This document shows positions 28,940 to 38,178 of a stretch of DNA of 64,000 bases, one piece after another; position 1 is the first letter of the stretch, and each line of letters begins with the position of its first letter. The translations under genes were made by a program, and so were the position numbers. This DNA comes from Mucilaginibacter flavidus (lineage in GTDB: Bacteria; Bacteroidota; Bacteroidia; Sphingobacteriales; Sphingobacteriaceae). Location of the stretch: NCBI RefSeq assembly GCF_024055575.1, contig NZ_JAMXOE010000010.1, positions 62,001-126,000 of the forward strand, in the 5' to 3' direction. The notes under the pieces were generated by a model. That model did not search any database and was not told the DNA's origin. It saw nothing but the letters and a program-made list of their open reading frames with translations.

Positions 28940-29269
28940 GTGATTGTACTTCCATAAGATGTGCGGTGGAGGTTAGCTGCGTAATTGCCCGGGGAAGGCT
29001 TATTATGTTATAAATATAAAAATATATATTTATAAATATTACCTCTGTGCTTAAAAAAATAATTTTTAAGCACAAGTTTGCTGCTATTAAACTGAAGGTT
29101 TATTGTTGATGTATTGCCACCTATAAACTATCATTAAGCCTTTGTCTGCAGGGACGACTAAAAATGTAAATCCGTTTATTTTAAAAAATATACATAAATA
29201 ATTGATTTACATATACTTAGTTATGTATTTACATTAAAAAGTGTAAACCATGTAAACCCACTTTTATGG
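28940..29269. other. AT-rich spacer with inverted repeats
   Basis: No gene is seen here. The region is extremely AT-rich and lies upstream of the sensor gene and downstream of the DUF2165 gene. TGTGCTTAAAAA (29046-29057) and TTTTTAAGCACA (29063-29074) form a perfect 12-bp inverted repeat with a 5-bp centre; it could be a terminator or an operator. ATGTAAATC (29164-29172) and GATTTACAT (29204-29212) form a second pair. Several TGTAAA motifs are clustered here. Confidence 0.5.
29235..29266 (-). terminator. Weak terminator of the DUF2165 gene
   Basis: Directly after the minus-strand stop, AAAAGTG (plus strand 29237-29243) pairs with CACTTTT (29259-29265) across a 15-nt loop, and on the minus strand the stem ends in a run of T. 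Stem is short and AT-rich. Confidence 0.45.
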
Positions 29270-29773
29270 TTAATCCTCCTCTTTAAACTGCAATAATATA
29301 AGCACCATAACTAAAAAGGTGACAATCCGTTCGGCGCTGCCCAGCCCGTTCCAAATGCGGCTCTGCCACATGGCAAACCATTCGCCGCCAATTACTTCAA
29401 AGCCAAGAAACCAGATTATTATACCGGTAAGTATGCCAGCTACGCCCCAGTTTTTTGACGCATGAAACACAGCACCGCTGCTTTTTAAGTTGTTAAATAA
29501 AAGCCAGCTGCCTTTATTGCAGCAAAACGCCATAAAGGCTTCCATTGCTATGATGAAAATATAACCTGTATGATACAGGAATGTGCTATGGACACTGCGG
29601 TAATGGATGTTGCTATCAGGAAAAGTTGTATCCATCTTTAGTACATGCTCAACAAAATGGTAGTTTGTAAAATAGTCGGTTGTATTGCCGATAACTACCA
29701 GCAAAGCCATTAAACCAATTGCCGCTACCGAAATTGTTTTAGTAAGGCGAAGGAGGAATTGAGTTGTATACAT
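29270..29773 (-). CDS. DUF2165 family membrane protein
   Basis: The 167-residue protein has four membrane segments (about 13-29, 68-86, 107-130 and 146-162) and motifs VVIGNTTDYFTNYHFVEHVL and GFEVIGGEWFAMWQS, which match the DUF2165 small integral membrane proteins. Function unknown. It stands alone between long AT-rich spacers. Confidence 0.85.
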   Translation of the reverse strand: MYTTQFLLRLTKTISVAAIGLMALLVVIGNTTDYFTNYHFVEHVLKMDTTFPDSNIHYRSVHSTFLYHTGYIFIIAMEAFMAFCCNKGSWLLFNNLKSSGAVFHASKNWGVAGILTGIIIWFLGFEVIGGEWFAMWQSRIWNGLGSAERIVTFLVMVLILLQFKEED

Positions 29774-30045
29774 AGTTGGAATGGTTTAATAAACAAATAT
29801 CTAACTATCAGGACGTAAAACCAACGATGTGGCAACAAACGTTTGGCGATTAATAATTCATACGATATATGTCGGTTGGGATTCATAAGTTTTTAATCAA
29901 TCAAATACTGTTCGCCGCATATAATCTTTACGACAAAAAGCTTTATTTAGATGCATAAACATGCAGTTGGTATACCAATAGCTGTTTAATGTATACGCCG
30001 GGAAATTTTAAAGTCCGATTGCTTTTATTTGGCGGGAAATATTTG

Positions 30046-31500
30046 ATGATGAAGAAACTATTTTTATTAATGTGTGGCCTTGTCAGCGGCTACAACATGT
30101 TTGCACAAACGTGCTCCTGTTCATCCCTTTTAAACCAGGTTATTACAAAAACCGAAAGCAATTATGCCGGCTATATCCATAAGGTGAAGGAAAAGGATAG
30201 CTCGCAATATGTGAAGTTAAAAGGAATGCTAATGGAAAAGGCGGTTAAAACCTCGTTTATAGATTGCTATGGCGTGCTGCAGCAATATGTCGGCTTTTTT
30301 CACGATGGGCACCTGGATATTTTTGAGTCGCCACCAAAACAACCCGACAGTTTAGCAGCCACTGTTAAAACACATCCCCTGCCGGCAAATTACAAAGAAC
30401 TAATTGCTAAAAAAACCGACAGGGATTCGATAGAGGGTATTTGGCGGGCGGCCGGAAACCTGCAATTAGGCATTGTAAAAACAGGGAAAAATACCTTTTC
30501 GGGGGTGGTACAGCAAACATCGACCCCTAAATGGGCGCCGGGTATGGTGAAAATGGAAATTGAAAAAACAGCAAAAAACACCTATAAAGTAGCCATTTAC
30601 CGGGGCGATTTTGCCCGGTTGCGTTTCGAGAACGTGCATATTTTTAAAAATGTTTTTTTTGCGATGGGGTTTTATCGTTTCGCAAAATCGTGGCCGATAA
30701 ATGCCGAGTATAGCTACATAAATTCAGTTGACCCACAGCTGCCAATATTAAAGGTTATTGATAAAAATAATGTGCTGCTTACAGTCCCCTCGGCATTAAT
30801 TGATGGCCGCTACCTGGATAGCGTGCTGAAAAAAAACGAGGCACTGATTACATCAACCCCTAACTTGATAATTGATGTACGCGGCAATGGCGGCGGCAAT
30901 TACATATGGGGCAGTATTTACAAAATAGCCAATACTATTGTACACCCCGAGCCGAAAAAGCCGGGCACCGACGACCTGCTGCTGATGGCTTCTGAAGACG
31001 ATGCCGCTTACCTGTACAACCAGAGCACGTATTACCGGCAAAAGAAAGATAGCCTGGCAATCAAATATTACGATGATATTATCGGCAAAATCAGGGCCAA
31101 TCCAGGTAAAATAATCGGATTCTCGTTTTATCGCGCGTGGCCAGATACCGGCAAAAGGGTGGTATACAAATACCCCGCACATATTGCTGTTATTACCGAC
31201 AAAGCAGTGGCAAGCGCCGGCGAAGCATTTATTAATGGCTTAAAGGAAACCAGCTCGAAAGTTACTTTGTACGGGGATAACACTTATGGGATGATTGACT
31301 ACAGCAGTGTTAATGCGCTGCCAATTGGGGACAAAAGTTGTAAATGGTATTACTGGGGGTACCCTGTATTTTTCTCGACAGATATAAAAACAAAACCCAT
31401 TAATCCTACCGGTATAAAGCCTGATATCTATATTCCTGCGCAAGAAAAGGACTGGGTGCAATGGGTAGCTGACGACTTAAACAAAAAATCTAAAAAATAA
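30046..31500 (+). CDS. S41 family peptidase
   Basis: A secreted C-terminal-processing-type peptidase of about 484 residues with a signal peptide (MMKKLFLLMCGLVSGYNMFA, ending AQ). The S41 core shows LIIDVRGNGGGNYIWGS and AVASAGEAFINGLKE, where SAGE carries the nucleophile Ser. The chosen start is ATG 30046 (or the adjacent ATG 30049); an upstream in-frame ATG at 29989 would put a non-signal extension in front. No PDZ domain is obvious. Substrate unknown. Confidence 0.88.
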   Translation: MMKKLFLLMCGLVSGYNMFAQTCSCSSLLNQVITKTESNYAGYIHKVKEKDSSQYVKLKGMLMEKAVKTSFIDCYGVLQQYVGFFHDGHLDIFESPPKQPDSLAATVKTHPLPANYKELIAKKTDRDSIEGIWRAAGNLQLGIVKTGKNTFSGVVQQTSTPKWAPGMVKMEIEKTAKNTYKVAIYRGDFARLRFENVHIFKNVFFAMGFYRFAKSWPINAEYSYINSVDPQLPILKVIDKNNVLLTVPSALIDGRYLDSVLKKNEALITSTPNLIIDVRGNGGGNYIWGSIYKIANTIVHPEPKKPGTDDLLLMASEDDAAYLYNQSTYYRQKKDSLAIKYYDDIIGKIRANPGKIIGFSFYRAWPDTGKRVVYKYPAHIAVITDKAVASAGEAFINGLKETSSKVTLYGDNTYGMIDYSSVNALPIGDKSCKWYYWGYPVFFSTDIKTKPINPTGIKPDIYIPAQEKDWVQWVADDLNKKSKK

Positions 31501-31553
31501 CGTTACCATTTCCACAACCCCAACCGTTGTGTTATTGAAATGTTGGCGCGTGT

Positions 31554-31817
31554 TTACAACGCTGTTGCCTGTGGTGTTTTTGTGTTGGTAAATGTCTGGC
31601 GGCGTGTTATTCTGCTGATTTGTTTTCCTATTGTTAAAAGTTGCTGAGCGGGTAACTTTATTCCGGATGTTTGTTGCCAGTGGCCCTGCAGCATTACACT
31701 GGCAAAAATAACGCTATTATAGGCCAAATTGAAACACGCATCACCAGGCACTGCCTCGTAATAAGTTATTATTTCATCGTTTATAACTTTTACGTGGAAC
31801 GAGGTATCTGTTAACAT
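31554..31817 (-). CDS. Hypothetical protein, 87 aa
   Basis: Not recognised. The product begins MLTDTSFHVKVINDEIITYY and has a basic, threonine-rich tail. It has no membrane segment or signal. It is short and stands alone, converging with the S41 peptidase gene, so it could be a chance frame, but the N-terminal half looks like folded protein. Confidence 0.45.
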   Translation of the reverse strand: MLTDTSFHVKVINDEIITYYEAVPGDACFNLAYNSVIFASVMLQGHWQQTSGIKLPAQQLLTIGKQISRITRRQTFTNTKTPQATAL

Positions 31818-32098
31818 TGGGTTGGTAAGTAAGTGTTAGTTCAATAGATATGTGGATGAAGTATTTGACAACAGCAGACTGAAGACAATAATATATATAA
31901 AAACATAGGACTAATCAGTTTGTTTTGTTTTAAAGATTTAATTCTGCCAGGTTAAATTTACCGCGTATTCCAGTCGGAAGTTTGTGGAGCGGCCATTACT
32001 GAACGCGGCGGTTAACTGATATAATTCTCATCCACAAGCACCAAAATATTTGTAATTTGCCCAACGTCATATCATTCAACACTACTTAATAAAACGCC

Positions 32099-33784
32099 AT
32101 GAATAAAAAGCTGTTGGCCCTTGCAGCATTTGGAATTGCGGTTACAAGTTTGCTTTGTTCGTTCAATTACGGTAGTAAACCTATTGTACCGATAATAAAA
32201 AGCAGTCACCCCAAAATTGTAAATATTGTAAATTTTATCCGCCTGCTGGAACCGCGTGACCCTGCAATTACCGAAGATGTGCTTTACCAGACCGTGGTAA
32301 AACAGGTGGAAATAATGAAAAAATATAAGCTGGCCGGCACTTTTTTATTACAGTATGATGCCCTGATGGATGCTCGCTATCAAATGTTGCTCAAAAATCT
32401 GCCGCGCAACTCGTTCGAAATTGGGGGCTGGTGGGAAATACCGCAGCCGCTGGTTGAAAAGGCAGGGTTAAAATGGCGTGGCCGTTATCCCTGGGACTGG
32501 CGGGCAAACATAGGCTTCGCAACCGGGTATACGCCTCATGAACGTGAGTTGTTAACCGATGTTTACATGAAGGATTTTAAGAAGATATTCGGCTACTATC
32601 CAAAGTCGGTTGCATCGTGGTTTATTGATGCGCATACGCTAAATTATATGTACCAAAAGTACCACATTGTGGCATCGGCTAATTGTAAAGATCAATATGG
32701 CACCGATGGTTATACGCTTTGGGGAGGCTATTGGAACCAGGCTTATTATCCCAGCAAAATAAACTCATACATGCCCGCGCAGCACGAAGCAAACCAGGTG
32801 CCCGTACCCATTTTCAGGATGCTGGGCAGCGACCCGGTAAGGCAGTATGACAACGGCCTCGGCACAAACAGGCAGGGCGTTGTAACCCTTGAGCCTGTTT
32901 ATAAATTTGGCGGCGGCGATTCTACCTGGGTAAACTGGTATTTTAAGCAGTTTGTTGAAGGGCAGGACATGGAATTTGCCTACACACAGGCCGGGCAGGA
33001 AAACTCATTTACCTGGGATGCCATGGCCAAAGGATTTGATATACAAATGCCGTTGATAGCAAAACTGCGTAACGAGCACAAAATAAAGGTGGAAACCCTG
33101 GCCGAATCGGGCGCGTGGTTTAAGGCGAAATACAAGGTTACGCCAGCGACATCGGTTACCGTTAATGAAGATATACCTGGTAGTGACCTCAAAACCGTTT
33201 GGTTCAATAGCCGCTTTTACCGGGTGAACCTGTTGTGGGAAAATAGCACGCTACGTTTCCGCGATATTCATTTATTTAATGAGAAGCTGCCTTCGGTTTA
33301 CGAAACAAAAGTGGCAACATCGAACGAGTGTACGTTTTTCACATTGCCTGTTGTTGATGGTTACATTTGGAGCAAAGCCCAAAAACTGGCAGGCTTAAGG
33401 TTTATGACTGCTGTCGACGGAAAATCGGTTAGCTTAGCAGGCGGCAAACCCAGCATATCAAATCCGGCCCCGGGGAAGTTACACATAACCTGGCCTCTGA
33501 CAACCACACGGGGAACCCTTGTGATGGATATGGACGAGCGAACCTTAAAAATCAAAATAAATGGTGATATCCCCGGTAGCTGGTACCTTGATTTGACAAC
33601 CGCGGACGGTATAAAATTGCCATTTATCAGTGTAAATAATAACCGTATCAATTGTAAATTTGAAGGAATGAACTATGCCGTAAAAGCTGTTAAGGGAAGA
33701 TTTACGAAACCGGCAGACGGCGCGGTGTTCAGGATTTCACCGTCCGGCGATTCAATAGTCTTAAATCTTTCGGGTAATAACTAA
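32099..33784 (+). CDS. DUF3863-like secreted carbohydrate-active protein
   Basis: A 561-residue exported protein (signal MNKKLLALAAFGIAVTSLLC). The N-terminal region NIVNFIRLLEPRDPAITEDV, GTFLLQYDALMD, EIGGWWEIPQP and SVASWFIDAHTLNYM resembles a polysaccharide-deacetylase or GH57-like barrel, and I associate it with DUF3863 of Bacteroidota. The C-terminal part is beta-rich. It sits 12 bp before xthA. Activity on glycans is probable but unproven. Confidence 0.7.
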   Translation: MNKKLLALAAFGIAVTSLLCSFNYGSKPIVPIIKSSHPKIVNIVNFIRLLEPRDPAITEDVLYQTVVKQVEIMKKYKLAGTFLLQYDALMDARYQMLLKNLPRNSFEIGGWWEIPQPLVEKAGLKWRGRYPWDWRANIGFATGYTPHERELLTDVYMKDFKKIFGYYPKSVASWFIDAHTLNYMYQKYHIVASANCKDQYGTDGYTLWGGYWNQAYYPSKINSYMPAQHEANQVPVPIFRMLGSDPVRQYDNGLGTNRQGVVTLEPVYKFGGGDSTWVNWYFKQFVEGQDMEFAYTQAGQENSFTWDAMAKGFDIQMPLIAKLRNEHKIKVETLAESGAWFKAKYKVTPATSVTVNEDIPGSDLKTVWFNSRFYRVNLLWENSTLRFRDIHLFNEKLPSVYETKVATSNECTFFTLPVVDGYIWSKAQKLAGLRFMTAVDGKSVSLAGGKPSISNPAPGKLHITWPLTTTRGTLVMDMDERTLKIKINGDIPGSWYLDLTTADGIKLPFISVNNNRINCKFEGMNYAVKAVKGRFTKPADGAVFRISPSGDSIVLNLSGNN

Positions 33785-33796
33785 TAAAGCAATGTT

Positions 33797-34573
33797 ATGA
33801 AAATAGCAACCTATAACGTAAATGGTGTAAACGGGCGCTTGCCTGTATTACTGCGCTGGCTGGAAGAAACAACGCCTGATGTTGTTTGTCTGCAGGAACT
33901 GAAAGCGCCGCAGGAAAAATTCCCGGAGCAGGCTATCCTTGACGCCGGCTACAATGTTATATGGCATGGCCAAAAAAGCTGGAACGGCGTGGCCATACTG
34001 GCGCGCGGGATGGATATTACTGAAGTCCGCCGTGCTTTGCCCGGCGATCCTGACGATGAGCATAGCCGCTATATTGAGGCTGTTATAAATGGTGTTACCA
34101 TAGGCTGCCTTTACCTGCCAAATGGCAACCCGGCACCCGGCCCTAAGTTTGACTATAAACTGCGCTGGTTTGAAAGGCTGAGGCTGCATGCGGCCGAATT
34201 ACTTGCATCGGGTGTGCCTGTAGTATTGACAGGCGATTACAATGTTATGCCCACTGAGATTGACGCTTACAAAGCGGAACGTTGGGTTGACGATGCGCTG
34301 TTTCGCCCCGAAACACGGCTGGCTTTTAAAACGCTGGTGGACCAGGGCTGGACGGACGCCATCCGCACCTTATACCCTAACCAGGTTATCTATACTTTTT
34401 TCGATTACTTCCGCGATGCTTATGGCCGTAACGCAGGGTTGCGTATTGACCATTTTTTGTTGAGCCCTAATCTTGCCGGTCGACTTAAAGCCGGAGCCGT
34501 TGACCACAACGTACGCGGCTGGGAAAAATCAAGCGATCATTGCCCGGTTTGGATTGAGCTCGCAGATGAATGA
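33797..34573 (+). CDS. xthA: Exodeoxyribonuclease III
   Basis: The 258-residue protein carries the AP endonuclease/exonuclease III motifs: MKIATYNVNGVNGRL (Asn), VVCLQELKAP (Glu34 region), GCLYLPNGNP, VVLTGDYNVMPTEID (Asp/Asn), GLRIDHFLLS and SSDHCPVWIEL (catalytic His). It repairs abasic sites and removes 3' blocks. Its start is 12 bp after the preceding gene, but a functional tie is unlikely. Confidence 0.93.
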   Translation: MKIATYNVNGVNGRLPVLLRWLEETTPDVVCLQELKAPQEKFPEQAILDAGYNVIWHGQKSWNGVAILARGMDITEVRRALPGDPDDEHSRYIEAVINGVTIGCLYLPNGNPAPGPKFDYKLRWFERLRLHAAELLASGVPVVLTGDYNVMPTEIDAYKAERWVDDALFRPETRLAFKTLVDQGWTDAIRTLYPNQVIYTFFDYFRDAYGRNAGLRIDHFLLSPNLAGRLKAGAVDHNVRGWEKSSDHCPVWIELADE

Positions 34574-34593
34574 TATTTATTTAAATAGGGAAA

Positions 34594-34980
34594 ATGAATA
34601 TTTCGCTAAACAGGATAATACTTTTCGGCAAAGACGTAGAAGGACTTAAGGACTTTTACATGCAGCATTTTAATTTTAAGTTGCTTGAAGAAATTAGCGG
34701 CGAGTGGGTGGTGCTAAACGCCGGGGCAATAGAAATGGCATTTCATAAAATTGGCAGCGACTTTATAACAGAAAGCGATGAGCCGTTCAGGGTGGACAGC
34801 AACTCCAAATTAGTTTTTAATGTCGACAGCGATTTGACCGCATTTTGCGCCGGTTTAATGCAGCAGGGCGTGGTGTTAAGGGATATAAAATCTTTCCCTG
34901 GATTTAATTATTTGCTTTGCGATGGGGAAGATCCGGAGGGTAATGTATTTCAGCTTTCGCAAAAGCTAAACAACGTCTAA
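34594..34980 (+). CDS. VOC (glyoxalase-like) family protein
   Basis: A 128-residue vicinal-oxygen-chelate fold protein with ISLNRIILFGKDVEGLKDFY at the start and LLCDGEDPEGNVFQLSQK at the end, including the Glu-P-(D/E)-GN motif. It follows xthA by 20 bp and its 3' end overlaps the converging AraC gene by 15 bp. Ligand unknown. Confidence 0.85.
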   Translation: MNISLNRIILFGKDVEGLKDFYMQHFNFKLLEEISGEWVVLNAGAIEMAFHKIGSDFITESDEPFRVDSNSKLVFNVDSDLTAFCAGLMQQGVVLRDIKSFPGFNYLLCDGEDPEGNVFQLSQKLNNV

Positions 34981-35523
34981 CGGTTTTCGTAAATGGATGT
35001 CCTGCGCTTTAAATTGTGTGGGTGTAAGCCCGGTGACTTTTTTAAATTGAGCCGATAGATGTGCAACACTGCTGTAGCCTAACTTATAAGAAATCTCGTT
35101 AAGGTTCATTTCGTTATAGGCAAGCAGTTCCTTAACCCGTTCTATCTTTTGCTGGATTACATAGTGTTCAATCGTTACGCCTTCTGTTTCCGAAAATAAC
35201 TTGCTTAACTGGGAGTATTCTTTGGCAAGTTCGTTTGAAAGTACTTTCGAAAAATTGAACTTCTCATCTTCCTTGTAATGAATGTGATCAATAATTATGG
35301 CTTTTATTTTCTCAATTTGCCGTCCGCGCTGATCATCCAGCAATTCAAATCCAGCACTTTTTAAACCTGTTTTAAATTGTTCGACTTCTTCTGCCGCGAG
35401 TGGGTTTTTCAATACGACTTCACCCAGGTGCACATAAACTACCTCAGCATTCATGTTTTCCAACAAAAGCGCGACTGCCTTAACACAGCGCATGCAAACC
35501 ATATTTTTTATGAAGTACTTCAA
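34966..35523 (-). CDS. AraC regulator with HMA-like metal-binding N-terminus
   Basis: This 185-residue protein fuses an N-terminal heavy-metal-associated-like segment (MKYFIKNMVCMRCVKAVALL, with M-x-C-x-x-C at about 9-13) to a C-terminal AraC helix-turn-helix (MNLNEISYKLGYSSVAHLSA, then QFKKVTGLTPTQFK). The N-terminal part may sense copper or another soft metal. A metallothionein-like gene lies just upstream on the same strand, which supports a metal-response role. Convergent with the VOC gene. Confidence 0.88.
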   Translation of the reverse strand: MKYFIKNMVCMRCVKAVALLLENMNAEVVYVHLGEVVLKNPLAAEEVEQFKTGLKSAGFELLDDQRGRQIEKIKAIIIDHIHYKEDEKFNFSKVLSNELAKEYSQLSKLFSETEGVTIEHYVIQQKIERVKELLAYNEMNLNEISYKLGYSSVAHLSAQFKKVTGLTPTQFKAQDIHLRKPLDVV

Positions 35524-35590
35524 AGTGATTATAATGAAGATGAATTTAAAAGCGGGTTTGGGGTATTATTAGCCCCCGGCTTACCAAACA

Positions 35591-35621
35591 AAGATAGCCA
35601 CTTAAATTAAATGGCTATCTT
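35591..35621. terminator. Perfect 10-bp hairpin
   Basis: AAGATAGCCA (35591-35600) pairs exactly with TGGCTATCTT (35612-35621) around an 11-nt loop; T-rich sequence follows on both strands. It lies downstream of the metallothionein-like gene and before the AraC gene, so transcription between the two is probably limited. Confidence 0.7.
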
Positions 35622-35640
35622 GTTTTGAAAAATGGAATTA

Positions 35641-35763
35641 TTACAGGCAATTTGAGCAGGTGCAATTGTCGCCACATGTGCAGTTTTGACAGGTACAATT
35701 TGGGTTGCTGCATTTTTGAGATTTGTTTTTGATTGTATTAATCAATTTGAATAATGTTTTCAT
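35641..35763 (-). CDS. Metallothionein-like Cys-rich peptide
   Basis: A 40-residue frame from ATG 35761-35763 (minus strand) to TAA 35641-35643. After a basic helix (MKTLFKLINTIKNKSQK) it packs eight Cys at 18, 23, 25, 28, 30, 34, 36 and 39 in CxC and CxxC spacing (CTCQNCTCGDNCTCSNC). This is the hallmark of a metal-thiolate cluster protein, as in small metallothioneins. It lies beside a HMA-AraC regulator, suggesting soft-metal buffering under its control. The pattern is seen directly; metal binding and regulation are inference. Confidence 0.75.
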   Translation of the reverse strand: MKTLFKLINTIKNKSQKCSNPNCTCQNCTCGDNCTCSNCL

Positions 35764-35943
35764 GATTTTATTTTTTTAATTATTTAATGATACAAATGTA
35801 GCCTGGCGATGACCGGCGACCGTTACATTATTTGGGGAAAGATTTACATAATTAAGCGGCTATTTGAAAAAATAACAACCTTATATTTTAGAAGCTAAAA
35901 CACATATTGTATTTTGGTTGATTACATCCCGTCGCGCCAAGAA

Positions 35944-36816
35944 ATGATAACCCACGACAAGTATTTTAACAAAGCCCGCATTGCACCAACACCAAGTGGT
36001 TTTCTGCATGTTGGTAATATATTGTCATTTAGCATTACGGCAGCGGTGGCCCGGAAAACAGGGGCTAAAATTTTATTACGGATTGATGATATTGACCAGG
36101 CCCGGGCCAACAAACAATACATACAAGATATTTTTGATACGCTTAATTTTTTAGAGATACCCTGGGACGAGGGTCCTCGCAATGTTAAAGAATTTGAGGA
36201 TAGTTACTCGCAGGTGCATCGCCTCGGTCTTTACAATGAAGCATTTGAAAGATTACGTGGTAACGGCGCTGTGTACGCTTGCACGTGTTCGCGCAGTCAA
36301 CTGAACACTTCAGTGTGCAATTGCAAAAATAAGGTATTAACGGACGATATAATTAATGCCAGCTGGCGTTTGGATACAAGTGGCAACCTGCCACTATCGG
36401 TAAAAAGCTATAACGGGGAAACAGTAACGGCGGCTTCGCCCGCAGAAATGGAAAACTTTGTGATAAAACGCAAAGATGGCTTACCCGCCTACCAGCTCAC
36501 ATCGGTAATTGATGACCTTTTTTATGGCGTCGACCTGGTAGTACGTGGTGAAGACCTCTGGCCGTCCACGCTTGCGCAACACCAACTGTCGCTTGCATTA
36601 GGAGAGGAGATATTTGCTGAAATTGCTTTTTATCATCACCCGTTGCTAATGGAGGCGCCGGGCAAAAAACTATCGAAATCTGCAGGCTCGACATCAATAA
36701 ATTACCTGCGCGCACAGGGCAAAAAACCGGCCGATATATTTGTGCTGATTGCCGGAATGTTGGGTATAAAAGAAACTGTGGTTAACTGGGAGCAACTTGC
36801 GGGACAAATTCTGTAG
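35944..36816 (+). CDS. gluQ: Glutamyl-Q tRNA(Asp) synthetase-like protein
   Basis: The protein has class I glutamyl-tRNA synthetase catalytic motifs: IAPTPSGFLHVGN (HIGH-type, near the start), KLSKSAGS (KMSKS-type) and an internal YACTCSRSQL...CNC zinc-binding Cys set, and lacks an anticodon-binding domain. This matches GluQRS, which glutamylates queuosine in tRNA(Asp). ATG 35944 (MITHDKYFNKARIAPTPSG) is preferred over an upstream in-frame TTG at 35914. Confidence 0.88.
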   Translation: MITHDKYFNKARIAPTPSGFLHVGNILSFSITAAVARKTGAKILLRIDDIDQARANKQYIQDIFDTLNFLEIPWDEGPRNVKEFEDSYSQVHRLGLYNEAFERLRGNGAVYACTCSRSQLNTSVCNCKNKVLTDDIINASWRLDTSGNLPLSVKSYNGETVTAASPAEMENFVIKRKDGLPAYQLTSVIDDLFYGVDLVVRGEDLWPSTLAQHQLSLALGEEIFAEIAFYHHPLLMEAPGKKLSKSAGSTSINYLRAQGKKPADIFVLIAGMLGIKETVVNWEQLAGQIL

Positions 36817-36837
36817 TATTAGCAGTAGGCACAAGGC

Positions 36838-37638
36838 CTATTCAAATATTTTCAAATACCTTTCCACCGAAAATTCCATACATTTTTTAGCATCATTTAA
36901 AATATAACGCCCAAATGCGCCATACATAGCATCAAACGGTTTATCAATTACTGATGCCTTTATTTGCAATATCTCCTTTTTGGGCAGTGGCACCAAATTG
37001 GGGTAGCTATACATAAACGAAACTGTTTTTTGGTCGGGGCTAACCTGTATGGTATCGCCAACCAGCAACATGCCTTTGTTTTGCGGGCTAAATAAAACAC
37101 TTGCTCCGGGAAAATGTCCGCCGCAGCGAATCAGTTGTATGTCGTCCCATAAGTTGAGCGTGGCCTGGTCCCACAATTTAATATTGGCGTCGGCGCGTGC
37201 GAGCCATTTTTTGTCAAACGCGTTTATGTATATGGGTACATTGCCGAAAACCCGGCCCCATACCACAATTGCGGAGAAATAATGAGGGTGCGAAATTGCC
37301 ATAGCCTGAACGCCGCCTAACGCACTGATAGCTTCAATAGTTTCGGTGTCAATCAGGCTGATACAATCCCATAAAATGTTACCGCCAGGGCTTATTAACA
37401 GGTGTGCGCGCTGACCAATTCCAAAAGTAGGCTCTGTATAAATGGCGTATAAATTAGGGGCAACCTGCTCAATTTTATTTTTATGCTCTTGTTGTAATTC
37501 GCTAAGTGTTGTCCAGCTTTGGCCGGCGGGATTTACATATTGGCGGTCGTCTTCGCAAATTTTGCAATGGGCTGGCGGTGTATTTGACGGAGCATATTGA
37601 ACACCACAGGTGGTACAGATATAATGTGTTGAGTTCAT
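36838..37638 (-). CDS. Zinc-ribbon plus metallo-beta-lactamase-fold protein with altered motif
   Basis: A 266-residue protein with an N-terminal zinc ribbon (ICTTCG...HCKICEDD, about 6-30) and a metallo-beta-lactamase fold domain. The usual HxHxDH is SHPHYFS (near 115), so the Asp and last His of that motif are missing. GGHFPGAS (near 173) and VGDTIQ (Asp near 193) remain. It may have reduced or altered metal use. Substrate unknown. Its gene converges with gluQ. Confidence 0.8.
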   Translation of the reverse strand: MNSTHYICTTCGVQYAPSNTPPAHCKICEDDRQYVNPAGQSWTTLSELQQEHKNKIEQVAPNLYAIYTEPTFGIGQRAHLLISPGGNILWDCISLIDTETIEAISALGGVQAMAISHPHYFSAIVVWGRVFGNVPIYINAFDKKWLARADANIKLWDQATLNLWDDIQLIRCGGHFPGASVLFSPQNKGMLLVGDTIQVSPDQKTVSFMYSYPNLVPLPKKEILQIKASVIDKPFDAMYGAFGRYILNDAKKCMEFSVERYLKIFE

Positions 37639-37733
37639 GTTGGTTTATTATTTTACAAGTTTATAAAACGGATTTTAATCGCGTTAAACGATGATTAATT
37701 TGGACTAACCAATTACATAAAGCCGACAAAAAG

Positions 37734-38099
37734 ATGGAAACACCTAATAGCAGAAGCGAGAAAATTGTATTGTACGATAAATTATTTGCCATGCATCCCG
37801 ATGCCGTTAGAAAAGGAGACACCATGCCTTATACTTCGCTAAACGGCAATATGTACAGCTATTTTACAAAAGACGACTATTTAGCACTAAAGCTACCGGC
37901 ACAAAAGCGCGGGGAATTCATACTGAAATACGATACAGGCCTCGTATTTCAGTATGGTATTGTACAAAAGGAGTACGTGCAAGTACCCAATTCTCTTTTG
38001 CAGAAAACTGAAGAATTGAAAACCTGGTTTTTTGACAGCTACGATTATGCAACAACATTAAAACCTAAACCAAGCACAAAGGTCAAAAAGAAAGAATAA
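37734..38099 (+). CDS. Small TfoX/YjbR-like protein
   Basis: A 121-residue cytoplasmic protein with a basic, lysine-rich C-terminus (KPSTKVKKKE). The central part (MPYTSLNGNMYSYFTKDDYL, then ALKLPAQKRGEFI) resembles TfoX N-terminal-type folds, but the match is weak. Function unknown. Confidence 0.5.
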   Translation: METPNSRSEKIVLYDKLFAMHPDAVRKGDTMPYTSLNGNMYSYFTKDDYLALKLPAQKRGEFILKYDTGLVFQYGIVQKEYVQVPNSLLQKTEELKTWFFDSYDYATTLKPKPSTKVKKKE

Positions 38100-38178
38100 G
38101 CGAACTGCTTTTGCATAGCTTATAAAAACCCTAACTTGACCGTCAATTATAAATCGGTTTTCCTGTTACAAAACATTC

